64,000 bases of DNA from DASRDS01 sp035570055 (GTDB lineage: Bacteria; Gemmatimonadota; Gemmatimonadetes; Gemmatimonadales; Gemmatimonadaceae), in contig DATMLM010000010.1 of NCBI GenBank assembly GCA_035570055.1, positions 1-64,000 of the forward strand, given 5' to 3'. Every line of letters starts with the position of its first letter. The first letter of the stretch is position 1. Positions 33,674-41,620 of the stretch are shown piece after piece. A model generated the notes under the pieces. It was not told the origin of the DNA. It did not search any database and saw nothing but the letters and a program-made list of their open reading frames with translations. The translations under genes and the position numbers were made by a program.

Positions 33674-34962
33674 CCCCCGGTACCCTGTTGGTGCTGTGCG
33701 CCCTGACCGCGTCCGCCCAGCTGCCGCCGATCCCTGACACGCCGGCGGGGCGGACGTTCGGCGCATGGCTGGCCGCGCTCAACAGCGGGGACCCCAACAC
33801 GATCGCCGCGTACGTGCAAAAGTACGCACCGGATCAGACGGTCGATGGGATCCTCCGCTTTCGCACGAGGAGCGACGGATTCGACGTCCAACGAATCGTT
33901 CGGAGCGAACGCGTGCACCTCGAGGTGCTCCTCGCGGGTCACCGCGGCCCTGCGGTGTTGGCGGTGCTCGACGTCAAAGACACTGATCCCGCCCGCGTGG
34001 CGCGGCTCGCGTTCCACCCGCTGCCACCGGGCGCATCGCAGTCCGAGATCGACACGAGGATCGACGCGGCGACGCGCGCGCGGGTGATCGACAGCACCAT
34101 CGTCGACCTCGACGAGTTCTACGTGACGCCGGCCGTCGCGAAGCGCATGGTCGATGCGCTCCGCGCGGACCAGAAGCACGGGGACTACGACACGCTGAGC
34201 GACGGCGACGACTTCGCCGATCTGTTGACGTCGCATCTGCGGGATGTCAGTCATGACAAGCACGTGCGCCTGATGTTCAGCGCCGTCCCGTGGCCCCCGG
34301 GGTTTTTTGCCCCACCCGATACCGGGCTCCGTCGCAGGATGGAACAGAACAACTGCGCATTCGAGAAAGCGGAGATCCTGCCCGGCAACATCGGCTACCT
34401 CGAGCTCAACGCCTTCGGCCCGGCGGAAGTCTGCGCGCCGACCGCTACGGCGGCGATGAACTTCCTGGCCAACACCGGCGCGATCATCTTCGACCTGCGC
34501 CAGAACAACGGTGGCGATCCGGACATGGTGCAGTTCATCTGCTCGTATCTGTTCGACCATCCGACGCGCTTGAGCGACATCTGGACGCGGAAGGACAGCT
34601 CGACGCAGCAGTACTGGACGCTCCCCTACGTGCCCGGTAAGAGTCTGGCTGGGAAGCCGGCCTACGTGTTGACCTCGAAGCAGACGTTCTCCGCCGGCGA
34701 GGCGTTCACGTACGACCTCAAGAACTTGAAGCGCGCGACGATCGTCGGCGAGACCACGGGCGGCGGCGCGCACCCGGTCGACGCGCACCGCATCGGCAAC
34801 CGGTTCGCGATCGCCGTGCCGTTCGCGACCGCCGTCAGTCCCATCACCCACACCAGCTGGGAAGGCACCGGCGTCGAGCCCGATGTGAAGGTGAGCGCCG
34901 ACTCCGCGCTCGCCAGAGCGGAGAAGCTCGCCGCGGACACGCTCGAGCGTCTCCCGAAATAA
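33670..34962 (+). CDS. S41 family peptidase, IRBP/TSP-like
   Basis: 430 residues with a short signal (LLVLCALTASAQ). The S41 core has NIGYLELNAF, IIFDLRQNNGGDPDMVQ and the nucleophile Ser in SKQTFSAGEAFTYDLK, then TTGGGAHPVD. No PDZ domain is apparent, which fits the IRBP-like branch. The N-terminal 120 residues resemble a small NTF2-like domain with AYVQKY...DGILRFR. It starts in the last codon of the previous gene (ATGA) and precedes the beta-lactamase gene by 3 nt. Confidence 0.85.
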   Translation: MTPGTLLVLCALTASAQLPPIPDTPAGRTFGAWLAALNSGDPNTIAAYVQKYAPDQTVDGILRFRTRSDGFDVQRIVRSERVHLEVLLAGHRGPAVLAVLDVKDTDPARVARLAFHPLPPGASQSEIDTRIDAATRARVIDSTIVDLDEFYVTPAVAKRMVDALRADQKHGDYDTLSDGDDFADLLTSHLRDVSHDKHVRLMFSAVPWPPGFFAPPDTGLRRRMEQNNCAFEKAEILPGNIGYLELNAFGPAEVCAPTATAAMNFLANTGAIIFDLRQNNGGDPDMVQFICSYLFDHPTRLSDIWTRKDSSTQQYWTLPYVPGKSLAGKPAYVLTSKQTFSAGEAFTYDLKNLKRATIVGETTGGGAHPVDAHRIGNRFAIAVPFATAVSPITHTSWEGTGVEPDVKVSADSALARAEKLAADTLERLPK

Positions 34963-34965
34963 CCG

Positions 34966-35811
34966 TTGTCCGATCGCCGCCTCTTTCTCGCCCACCTGAC
35001 CGCCATCGCGCTGGGCGTCCGCCGCGCGATCCCCGGCGACAGCCTCGCCTCCATCGAGCAGCGCCTCGGCGGCCGCCTGGGCGTCGCGGTACTCGACACG
35101 CACACAGACCACACACGCGAGTACCACGAGGGCGAGCGCTTTCCAATGTGCAGCACGTTCAAGCTGCTGGCGGCGACCGCCGTGCTGTCTCGCGTCGATG
35201 CGGGCCAGGAGCAACTCGACCGCCGCATCGCCTACAGCGAGAGCGATCTCCTCGAGTACGCGCCAGTCACACGCGCGCACGTCAGCGAGGGCAGCATGAC
35301 GCTCGACGACCTCTGCGCCGCCGCCATCGAGCAAAGCGACAACACCGCCGCCAACCTCATCCTCGGCACGCTCAGCGGCCCCTCGGCGATCACGGCCTAC
35401 GTCCGCACGCTCGGCGACTCGGTCACGCGCCTCGATCGGACCGAGCCGACATTGAATGACTGGCACCCCGGCGAGGAGCGCGACACGACGAGTCCCGCCG
35501 CCATCCTCGGCGACATGCGCGCGATCCTGACGGGCAACGTCCTCTCTCCAACCTCACGCGACCGCCTCACGTCATGGCTCGTCGCATCCACCCGCGGGCT
35601 GGCACGAATCCGCGCTGGCCTCCCGAGCGGCTGGCGGGCCGGCGACAAGATTGGCACGGGCCGAGGCGTGAGCGGCGACCTCGCCATCGCCTGGCCACCG
35701 GGTCGCCGTCCTCTCCTCTTCGCCACGTACGTGGTCGCGCCGAATGCGACCGACGCCCAACGCGATGCCGCCTACGCCGATGTCGCGCGCTTCGCGACTG
35801 GCACGGTCTAG
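34966..35811 (+). CDS. class A beta-lactamase, Tat-type signal
   Basis: 281 residues. Serine beta-lactamase motifs are in order: S63-TFK66 (SxxK, with Cys62 before it), S124-D-N126, E160PTLN164 (ExxLN, the deacylation Glu), and K228-I-G230-TG in the place of KTG. The Thr/Ser of KTG is Ile, which is unusual and may alter substrate use. The N terminus SDRRLFLAHLTAIALG resembles a twin-arginine signal. The start is TTG 34966, 3 nt after the peptidase stop. It looks chromosomal and resident: codon use resembles its neighbours and no mobile element flanks it. Confidence 0.88.
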   Translation: MSDRRLFLAHLTAIALGVRRAIPGDSLASIEQRLGGRLGVAVLDTHTDHTREYHEGERFPMCSTFKLLAATAVLSRVDAGQEQLDRRIAYSESDLLEYAPVTRAHVSEGSMTLDDLCAAAIEQSDNTAANLILGTLSGPSAITAYVRTLGDSVTRLDRTEPTLNDWHPGEERDTTSPAAILGDMRAILTGNVLSPTSRDRLTSWLVASTRGLARIRAGLPSGWRAGDKIGTGRGVSGDLAIAWPPGRRPLLFATYVVAPNATDAQRDAAYADVARFATGTV

Positions 35812-35888
35812 CGACGCGATCGCTGCACGATGGTCGAGTCTCACTGACTATCGCTCGCTGTTCCCGGACTGGCCGCGCACTATTCGGC

Positions 35889-36299
35889 ATGCTGCTCGCC
35901 GCCTTGCTCCTCGCCGTATCGCCATGTCAGGCCCACCAGCTGTCTGACCAGCACATGGACGCCGCCACTGTGCGGCGCGTCGACAGCGCGTGGAGCGTCG
36001 CTTTTGTCCGCGCCGACACCGCGTTCCTGCGCTGCCTCCTCACGAGCGACTACGTGGGGTACTCACGCACGGGCGTGGTCGCCGACCGCGCCGCGGAGCT
36101 CGCCAAGTCGCTCCGCAGCGGAGATCCCAACAAGCCCCTGCCCGAATTCCCACCATCGGCCACCGTGGAATTTCACGGCGCCTCCGTCGTCGTCACGGGC
36201 ATCTACAAGGGCGTCCGCTGGATCGATGTCTACCGCTTCGAGGGTGGCACCTGGCACGCCTGGATGTCAGCCGACCAACCCATCCCGGGCTCCAACTAG
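35889..36299 (+). CDS. secreted DUF4440/NTF2-like protein
   Basis: 136 residues. Signal peptide (LLAALLLAVSPCQA), then VRRVDSAWSVAFVRADTAFLRCLLTSDYVGYSRTG and a C-terminal beta part with VVVTGIYKGVRWIDVYRFEGGTWHAW. This is the SnoaL/DUF4440 NTF2-like pattern. Function is unknown. The start is ATG 35889. The longer upstream frame is antisense to the beta-lactamase gene region. Confidence 0.72.
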   Translation: MLLAALLLAVSPCQAHQLSDQHMDAATVRRVDSAWSVAFVRADTAFLRCLLTSDYVGYSRTGVVADRAAELAKSLRSGDPNKPLPEFPPSATVEFHGASVVVTGIYKGVRWIDVYRFEGGTWHAWMSADQPIPGSN

Positions 36300-36314
36300 C
36301 AGCGCGGAACGGTA

Positions 36315-36346
36315 TTGACATCGCCAGTCGTATCATGTTATATAAT
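36315..36346 (+). promoter_or_regulatory. predicted promoter of the ArsR/SRPBCC operon
   Basis: A consensus -35 TTGACA (36315-36320) is followed at 17 nt by TTATAT (36338-36343) and at 20 nt by a perfect TATAAT (36341-36346). Both candidate -10 boxes lie inside the left arm of the palindrome at 36335-36364, so a bound repressor would block RNA polymerase. Confidence 0.65.
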
Positions 36347-36364
36347 GCACTTGTTATATAACAT
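36335..36364 (+). promoter_or_regulatory. palindromic operator overlapping promoter and start codon
   Basis: ATGTTATATAA (36335-36345) and TTATATAACAT (36354-36364) are perfect 11 bp inverted repeats with an 8 nt spacer. The right arm runs into the first possible ATG of the ArsR-type gene. Long AT-rich palindromes at this place are usual for autoregulated ArsR/SmtB repressors. Confidence 0.75.
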
Positions 36365-36725
36365 GACATTTATGAAGCTTTCAGAACAACTCGACGCAAC
36401 ATTCTCCGCCCTTTCCGACCCGACGAGACGCGCCATCCTGGCGCGACTCGCTGCGGGTGAAGCGACGGTTTTGGAATTGGCCGAGCCGTTTGCGATGACG
36501 CAGCCCGCCATCTCGCGACACCTGAAGGTCTTGGAGCGAGCAGGATTGATCTCGCAGCGGCAAGACGCGCAGCGGCGGCCGCGCCGAGTCGAATTGCGCC
36601 CGATCGTTGAAGCCACTCACTGGCTAGAACGCTATCGACAAACCTTGGAAGCGAACTTTCAACGCCTCGACGTGCTGTTGAAGGAAATGCAAGCTCAGGA
36701 GAAAAAACATGGCCGCACAAAATGA
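36363..36725 (+). CDS. ArsR-family transcriptional regulator
   Basis: About 120 residues. Winged HTH: FSALSDPTRRAILARLAAGEATVLELAEPFAMTQPAISRHLKVLERAGLISQRQ is classic for the ArsR branch that controls SRPBCC (AHSA1) genes. I see no metal-binding Cys pairs, so it is probably not a metal sensor. Start ATG 36363 or ATG 36372. The second is cleaner, because the first lies in the operator. The sequence is lower in GC than its surroundings. It overlaps the next gene by 17 nt. Confidence 0.9.
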   Translation: MTFMKLSEQLDATFSALSDPTRRAILARLAAGEATVLELAEPFAMTQPAISRHLKVLERAGLISQRQDAQRRPRRVELRPIVEATHWLERYRQTLEANFQRLDVLLKEMQAQEKKHGRTK

Positions 36726-37197
36726 GCATGGACTAAAGCTCACCACCCGCGGCGACCGGGAGATCGTCCTGACTCGCGTCTTCCAAGCGCCCAGGAGCCT
36801 TGTCTTCAAAGCCATGACAACTCCCGAGTTGGTGAAGCGTTGGTTGGTCGGCCCTCCCGGCTGGTCGATGGTGAATTGCGAGATCGACCTGAAAGTCGGC
36901 GGCGTCTTCCGTTATGAGTGGTGCCATGCTGACGGCACGAACATGGGGATGCATGGCGTCTATCGCGAGATTGTTCCGTCCGAGCGCATCGTCAACACGG
37001 AGTCCTTCGATCTCGGGTGTGAGCCTCAATCAGGAGAACAGATCGCGACCGCCTCGCTCAGCGAGGACCACGGTCAAACGACACTCAGAAGCGTTGTGCT
37101 GTATCCCTCGCGAGAGGCCCGCGATGCCACCATTGCCTCGGGCATGGAGCATGGCCTTGCCGCTAGCTACGACGGTCTGGCAAAGCTGCTCACATGA
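36709..37197 (+). CDS. SRPBCC (AHSA1-like) domain protein 1
   Basis: 162 residues. The START-like ligand-binding fold shows in IVLTRVFQAPRSLVFKAMTTPELVKRWLVGPPGW and VGGVFRYEW. The ArsR-SRPBCC pair is a common module in soil bacteria, and the ligand is unknown. It overlaps the next gene by 4 nt (ATGA). Confidence 0.88.
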   Translation: MAAQNEHGLKLTTRGDREIVLTRVFQAPRSLVFKAMTTPELVKRWLVGPPGWSMVNCEIDLKVGGVFRYEWCHADGTNMGMHGVYREIVPSERIVNTESFDLGCEPQSGEQIATASLSEDHGQTTLRSVVLYPSREARDATIASGMEHGLAASYDGLAKLLT

Positions 37198-37730
37198 TCT
37201 ACAAGATCTTCGCCGGCGCTGTGTCGGCACTCGCCGTACTTATCTTTGTTGCCCTCAGGGTCAACACGACCGGTTCCTTTGAGCGAACCTTCAACGCTCC
37301 CTCCGATAAACTGTGGCGGGTCTGGAATGATCCTGACCTCATCAAGCAGTGGTGGGGCACCAAGGATTTTGTCGCGCCGAGCATCAGGAACGACCCACGA
37401 GTAGGCGGGACCTATCTCTGGTCAATGAAGTCCCCGAAGGGGGAAATGTTTTGGAACACCGGCGTCTATACGGAGCTCGTTCCGAATCGCAGAATCGTGT
37501 CCACGAGCTCGTTTTCCGATGCGACCGGCAGAGCAATTCCGGGCTCGCAAGCACCAGTTCCTGGTCATTGGCCGAACGAAATTATCGTGACGACCGAGTT
37601 CACTGAATCGGGCGGGAAAACAAAGGTCACGGTAACGGAAGCGGGGATTCCGCTCTTCGTGAAATTCTTATCCAAAATTGCCTGGCATCAGCAGTTCGAC
37701 AAAATCGAACCCCTGCTCGAGAACCGCTAG
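37194..37730 (+). CDS. SRPBCC domain protein 2, membrane-anchored
   Basis: 178 residues. An N-terminal hydrophobic helix (IFAGAVSALAVLIFVAL) is followed by the same fold: SFERTFNAPSDKLWRVWNDPDLIKQWWGTKDF and VGGTYLWSM. It is probably a paralogue of the gene just before, with an added membrane anchor. It ends 4 nt into the convergent PD40 gene. Confidence 0.85.
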   Translation: MIYKIFAGAVSALAVLIFVALRVNTTGSFERTFNAPSDKLWRVWNDPDLIKQWWGTKDFVAPSIRNDPRVGGTYLWSMKSPKGEMFWNTGVYTELVPNRRIVSTSSFSDATGRAIPGSQAPVPGHWPNEIIVTTEFTESGGKTKVTVTEAGIPLFVKFLSKIAWHQQFDKIEPLLENR

Positions 37731-38620
37731 CTGCGCGGGATGGCCGCCGGCATCAACCAGACGTTGGTCGTCTCGGTGATGGGCTGGTCGAGCGGCTCGT
37801 TCGCATGCGGGAACATGACGAGCACGGAGCGGTCGCTCGTGAAGTACAACATGTGCTGACCCGGGTCGAGGCGCGGCTCGTTGTCATCGACACCGAGCGC
37901 GTCGTTTCCCGTGAATTGCAGGGGCACGACCGGCCCCCAAGCGTCGCCGCGCCTGACGGACACGTAGAGATGCTCGTGCGGATCGTCGACCGCCGCGCGG
38001 CCTGAGCTCGCGAACACGATATACGACTGATCGGGCGCGATCTCGGGATCGACATCGTTCGTGCTATCGTGGCTGAACGGCAGGGGCGCCGCGGGCTGGT
38101 ATGCTCCCGCGTCGTAGGCCGAGCGCCAGAGGCGCATGGTGCGACTCTCTTCGGTCTTCGTGATGACGAAGAAGTAGATGCTGCCGTCGGCCGCGACGCT
38201 CGGTCGCCAGACCGACGTGCCGATATTCACGGCATCCGGGAGGCGCTCGGGCGCGCTCCACCCCAGACCGTCGCGGGTCACGCGCCAGAGGTTCGCGACG
38301 TGGTCGCGCACCGACACATACACCAGGAACGAGCCGTCCGGCGCGAGCGCCGGTTGCTGCTCGGGGTAGTGGCCGGAGAACGACGCGGGCCGGGGCTCCG
38401 ACCAGGCGCCGTTGGCGCGATCGGATTCCATGATCACGCTCGACGAGTCGGTCGTCCGCGTGAAGAACATGGTATCGCCGCGCGGCGTGAACGTCGGAGA
38501 GGCGGCATTGCCGACGCTCGAGACGACCCCGGGCGCGAACAGCGTTGGCGCTGATCGATTCCCTTGGCCGAATGCGGTCGACAACGCTACCACGGCGCCC
38601 AGCACTCCGAGTCGGATCAC
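37727..38620 (-). CDS. PD40/TolB-like beta-propeller protein
   Basis: About 297 residues. A signal-like helix (VIRLGVLGAVVALSTAFG) then repeats of the form SPTFTPRGDTMFF, QPALAPDGSFLVY, RPSVAADGSIYFF, DPEIAPDQSYIVF and EPRLDPGQHMLYF. These are PD40 (WD40-like) blades. The GTG at 38620 overlaps the gatB stop (GTGTGA), so it is translated with the gatCAB string. Binding partner unknown. Confidence 0.82.
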   Translation of the reverse strand: MIRLGVLGAVVALSTAFGQGNRSAPTLFAPGVVSSVGNAASPTFTPRGDTMFFTRTTDSSSVIMESDRANGAWSEPRPASFSGHYPEQQPALAPDGSFLVYVSVRDHVANLWRVTRDGLGWSAPERLPDAVNIGTSVWRPSVAADGSIYFFVITKTEESRTMRLWRSAYDAGAYQPAAPLPFSHDSTNDVDPEIAPDQSYIVFASSGRAAVDDPHEHLYVSVRRGDAWGPVVPLQFTGNDALGVDDNEPRLDPGQHMLYFTSDRSVLVMFPHANEPLDQPITETTNVWLMPAAIPRS

Positions 38621-40020
38621 ACCCCTCCAGCGAGCAGTTGATTCACGCGTTGCGGGTCGGCCTTCCCTTTCGACTTCTTCATCACTAGACCGACAAGCAC
38701 CTTCTGGAGTTTCGTCTCCCCGGCCTGAAATCGCGTCCATTCGGTGGGATTCTCCGTCCTCACCTCGGCGATCCACTGCTCGAGCGCCGCGTCGTCGCTG
38801 ACTTTACGCAACCCCTCGCGATCGGCGATCTGCCCGGCGCCCTCCCCTGTCGCAATCATCTTCTCGAAGATCGTCCGGGCTGCCGTATGCGACACCGCCC
38901 CATCGCCCACGAGGCCCAGCAGCTCGGCCAGCGCCTTGGGCCGCACCGGAAACGTTTGTATCGCCACTCCGCCGGCGCGCAACGCCGCGAGCAGCTCACC
39001 GCGCACCCAGTTGGCGGAGGTCTTGGCATTCCCGGACGCCTTCGCGGTCTCCTCGAAATACGCCGCCAGCGGGATATCGGCGACGAGCTCGTCGATCTCC
39101 TGATCGCCTAGCCCGTATTGCTCCCGGAAGCGTGCCCGGCGCGCGTCGGGCAGCTCGGGGAGCGCTCGCCGGATCTGCTCGACATAGGCGTCCGTGAGCA
39201 CGAGTGGCGGAAGATCCGGCTCGGGGAAGTAGCGGTAGTCGTGACTCTCCTCTTTCGACCGCGCCGGGCGTACCTCGCCCTTGGCCCCATCCCAGAGCAT
39301 GGTCTGCTGCACCACGCGGCCGCCGGTCTCCAACACCACGACTTGCCGCGCGAACTCGGCCTCGAGCGCCTTCTCGACGCCCGAGAACGTGTTCATGTTC
39401 TTGACCTCGGTCTTCGTGCCGAACTTCGTCTCTCCCGCGCGCCGCGCCGAGACGTTCGCGTCGACGCGGAGGCTCCCCTTCTCCATGTCGACATCGCTCA
39501 CGTCGACATACTCCAGCACTTGCTTGAGCGTCTGCAGATATCGCCGGGCTTCTTGCGCCGACCGGATGTCCGGCTCGCTCACGATCTCGATCAACGGGAC
39601 GCCCGCGCGGTTCAAGTCGATCGCGGTCGCTCCGGTATAGCGATCATGAATCGACTTCCCCGCGTCTTCTTCCATGTGCACGCGGGTGATCCCAACACCG
39701 GCCAATCTCCCACCAGTCGCCAGCGGGCGATCATACTGCGAGATCTGATACCCTTTGGGGAGGTCCGGATAGAAGTAATTCTTCCTCGCAAAGATCGACG
39801 TGCCGTGCACGTTGCACCCGAGCGCCAGGGCGGCCCGCACCGCGAGCTCCACGGCATGCGCGTTCAGGACCGGCAGCGCCCCAGGCAGCGCCAAGCAGAT
39901 GGGGCACGTATTGACGTTCGGCTCGGCGCCGAACGTCGTCGGCGAGTTGCAGAACGCCTTCGTCCGGGTCTTGAGCTGGACGTGCACTTCCAGCCCGACC
40001 ACCATCTCATAGTCGCTCAT
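38617..40020 (-). CDS. gatB: aspartyl/glutamyl-tRNA amidotransferase subunit B
   Basis: 467 residues. Activates Glu-tRNA-Gln or Asp-tRNA-Asn by phosphorylation and directs transamidation. MVVGLEVHVQLKTRTKAFC, CPICLALPGALPVLN, FARKNYFYPDLPKGYQISQYD and the C-terminal YqeY/GatB helical domain are intact. The ATG overlaps the gatA stop (ATGA). Presence of gatCAB with serS and no glnS in view fits the indirect Gln/Asn route. Confidence 0.97.
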   Translation of the reverse strand: MSDYEMVVGLEVHVQLKTRTKAFCNSPTTFGAEPNVNTCPICLALPGALPVLNAHAVELAVRAALALGCNVHGTSIFARKNYFYPDLPKGYQISQYDRPLATGGRLAGVGITRVHMEEDAGKSIHDRYTGATAIDLNRAGVPLIEIVSEPDIRSAQEARRYLQTLKQVLEYVDVSDVDMEKGSLRVDANVSARRAGETKFGTKTEVKNMNTFSGVEKALEAEFARQVVVLETGGRVVQQTMLWDGAKGEVRPARSKEESHDYRYFPEPDLPPLVLTDAYVEQIRRALPELPDARRARFREQYGLGDQEIDELVADIPLAAYFEETAKASGNAKTSANWVRGELLAALRAGGVAIQTFPVRPKALAELLGLVGDGAVSHTAARTIFEKMIATGEGAGQIADREGLRKVSDDAALEQWIAEVRTENPTEWTRFQAGETKLQKVLVGLVMKKSKGKADPQRVNQLLAGGV

Positions 40021-41318
40021 AACCGTTCCACCGCGTATGCCGCCGCGAACATCGCCTGCTCGTCAAAATGCGGCGCGATGATCTGTCCCCCGATCGGCAG
40101 TCCGTTGACGGTCCCGATCGGCACCGAGATCGCCGGGTTCCCAGCGAGATTCGCCGTGCACGTGAAGATGTCGTTCAAGTACATCTCGTACGGATCCGAC
40201 ACCGCGCCGATCTTGAACGCGGGCGTCGGAGTCGTTGGCGTAAAGAGGACGTCGACGCCGCTGTTGAACACGTTGTGGAAGTCTTGGGTGATCAGCGCTC
40301 GTACTTGCTGGGCTTTCTTGTAGTACGCGTCGTAATATCCGGCCGAGAGCACATACGTCCCGAGCAAGATCCGCCGGGTGACCTCGGCTCCAAACCCTTT
40401 CGAGCGCGTCGCCTCATACATCGCAGTGAGCCCGTCGCCGGTCACGCGGAGCCCATATCGCACTCCATCGAACCGGGCCAGGTTCGACGACGCCTCGGCA
40501 GGTGCGATGATGTAATAGACGGGAATCGCCAAGCCGGAATGAGGCAGGGACACGTCCCTAATGGTGGCCCCTTGCGCCCTCAACCCTTCCAGCACCTCGT
40601 CGCAGCGCGTGCGAATCGCCGGATCCAATTCGGGCGGAAAGTATTCGCGCGGCCGCCCGATAGTCAGCGTAGACACTGGCCGCGCAGCGGCCGTGCGATA
40701 TTCCGGCACGGGGATGTCAGCCGAAGTCGCATCCATCGGATCGCGCCCAGCAATGATCTGCATTGCCAGCGCCGAGTCGTCCACGGTTCGCCCGAACACC
40801 CCGACTTGATCGAGCGACGACGCAAAGGCCACGAGCCCGAACCGGCTGACGCGCCCATACGTTGGCTTGACGCCGACGACACCGCAGAACGCCGCGGGCT
40901 GCCGCACGGATCCCCCGGTCTCCGAGCCGAGCGCGATCGGCACGACGCCAACAGCAACCGCGGCGGCCGAACCGCCAGATGACCCGCCCGGCACGCGCGT
41001 AGGATCGACGGGGTTCCGTGCAGGTCCGAACGCGCTGTGCTCGGTCGACGATCCCATCGCGAACTCGTCCATGTTCGTCTTGCACGCAACGACCGCCCCA
41101 GCCGCGCGCAACCTCGACACGACTGTGGCTTCATATGGGCTTATATAGCCTGCCAGAATACGCGACCCGCATGATGTCGGCATGCTCAACGTCGCGATGT
41201 TGTCCTTGATCGCGACCGGGATGTCGTGGAGCGGCCCGTGGTCGACCGACGGCCGCGCTACGGGATCCTCGGCCAGAATGATGTTGAGCCCGGCGGCCCG
41301 CCCAAAGTCCGCTTTCAT
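40017..41318 (-). CDS. gatA: aspartyl/glutamyl-tRNA amidotransferase subunit A, short N terminus
   Basis: 433 residues, about 45 shorter than usual GatA. The amidase core is complete: Lys in PVAIKDNIAT, PGGSSGGSAAAVA, and the nucleophile region SETGGSVRQPAAFCG (cis-Ser and Ser). The missing part is the first helices (the SLxELxxxLxxGxxSxxEL region). The first codon overlaps the gatC stop (ATGA), so no upstream extension in frame is likely. Activity is expected, since the catalytic residues are kept. Confidence 0.95.
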   Translation of the reverse strand: MKADFGRAAGLNIILAEDPVARPSVDHGPLHDIPVAIKDNIATLSMPTSCGSRILAGYISPYEATVVSRLRAAGAVVACKTNMDEFAMGSSTEHSAFGPARNPVDPTRVPGGSSGGSAAAVAVGVVPIALGSETGGSVRQPAAFCGVVGVKPTYGRVSRFGLVAFASSLDQVGVFGRTVDDSALAMQIIAGRDPMDATSADIPVPEYRTAAARPVSTLTIGRPREYFPPELDPAIRTRCDEVLEGLRAQGATIRDVSLPHSGLAIPVYYIIAPAEASSNLARFDGVRYGLRVTGDGLTAMYEATRSKGFGAEVTRRILLGTYVLSAGYYDAYYKKAQQVRALITQDFHNVFNSGVDVLFTPTTPTPAFKIGAVSDPYEMYLNDIFTCTANLAGNPAISVPIGTVNGLPIGGQIIAPHFDEQAMFAAAYAVERL

Positions 41319-41620
41319 TCGTCCACGTCCTCGTGCGTGGCGAGCCTCGGCACGAGATAGAACCCATCGCGCATCTCGGGAGCGAAGTCCTCCCGCGGCC
41401 GCGCCAACCGCAGCTGCTCGCCGCCGTCGGCGCGGAGCGGCATCGGCGTCAGACCCGCCGCGAGGTCCGCCGGCACGCCACTCACGTCCACGCGCTGCAA
41501 GGCCTCCATGTGCGCCAGAATCGCGTTCAGCTCACCCGCGAGCGCCGGCAGCCGCTCCTCGCTTACCGAGAGCCGCGCCAGCGACGCAATGTGTCGGACA
41601 TCGTCGAACGTCACCGCCAT
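41315..41620 (-). CDS. gatC: aspartyl/glutamyl-tRNA amidotransferase subunit C
   Basis: 101 residues. The stabilising belt subunit of GatCAB. It begins VTFDDVRHIASLARLSVSEERLPALAGELNAILAHMEAL and ends LRLARPREDFAPEMRDGFYLVPRL, both typical. Start ATG 41620, sharing a base with the uvrD stop (TAATG). Confidence 0.95.
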   Translation of the reverse strand: MAVTFDDVRHIASLARLSVSEERLPALAGELNAILAHMEALQRVDVSGVPADLAAGLTPMPLRADGGEQLRLARPREDFAPEMRDGFYLVPRLATHEDVDE

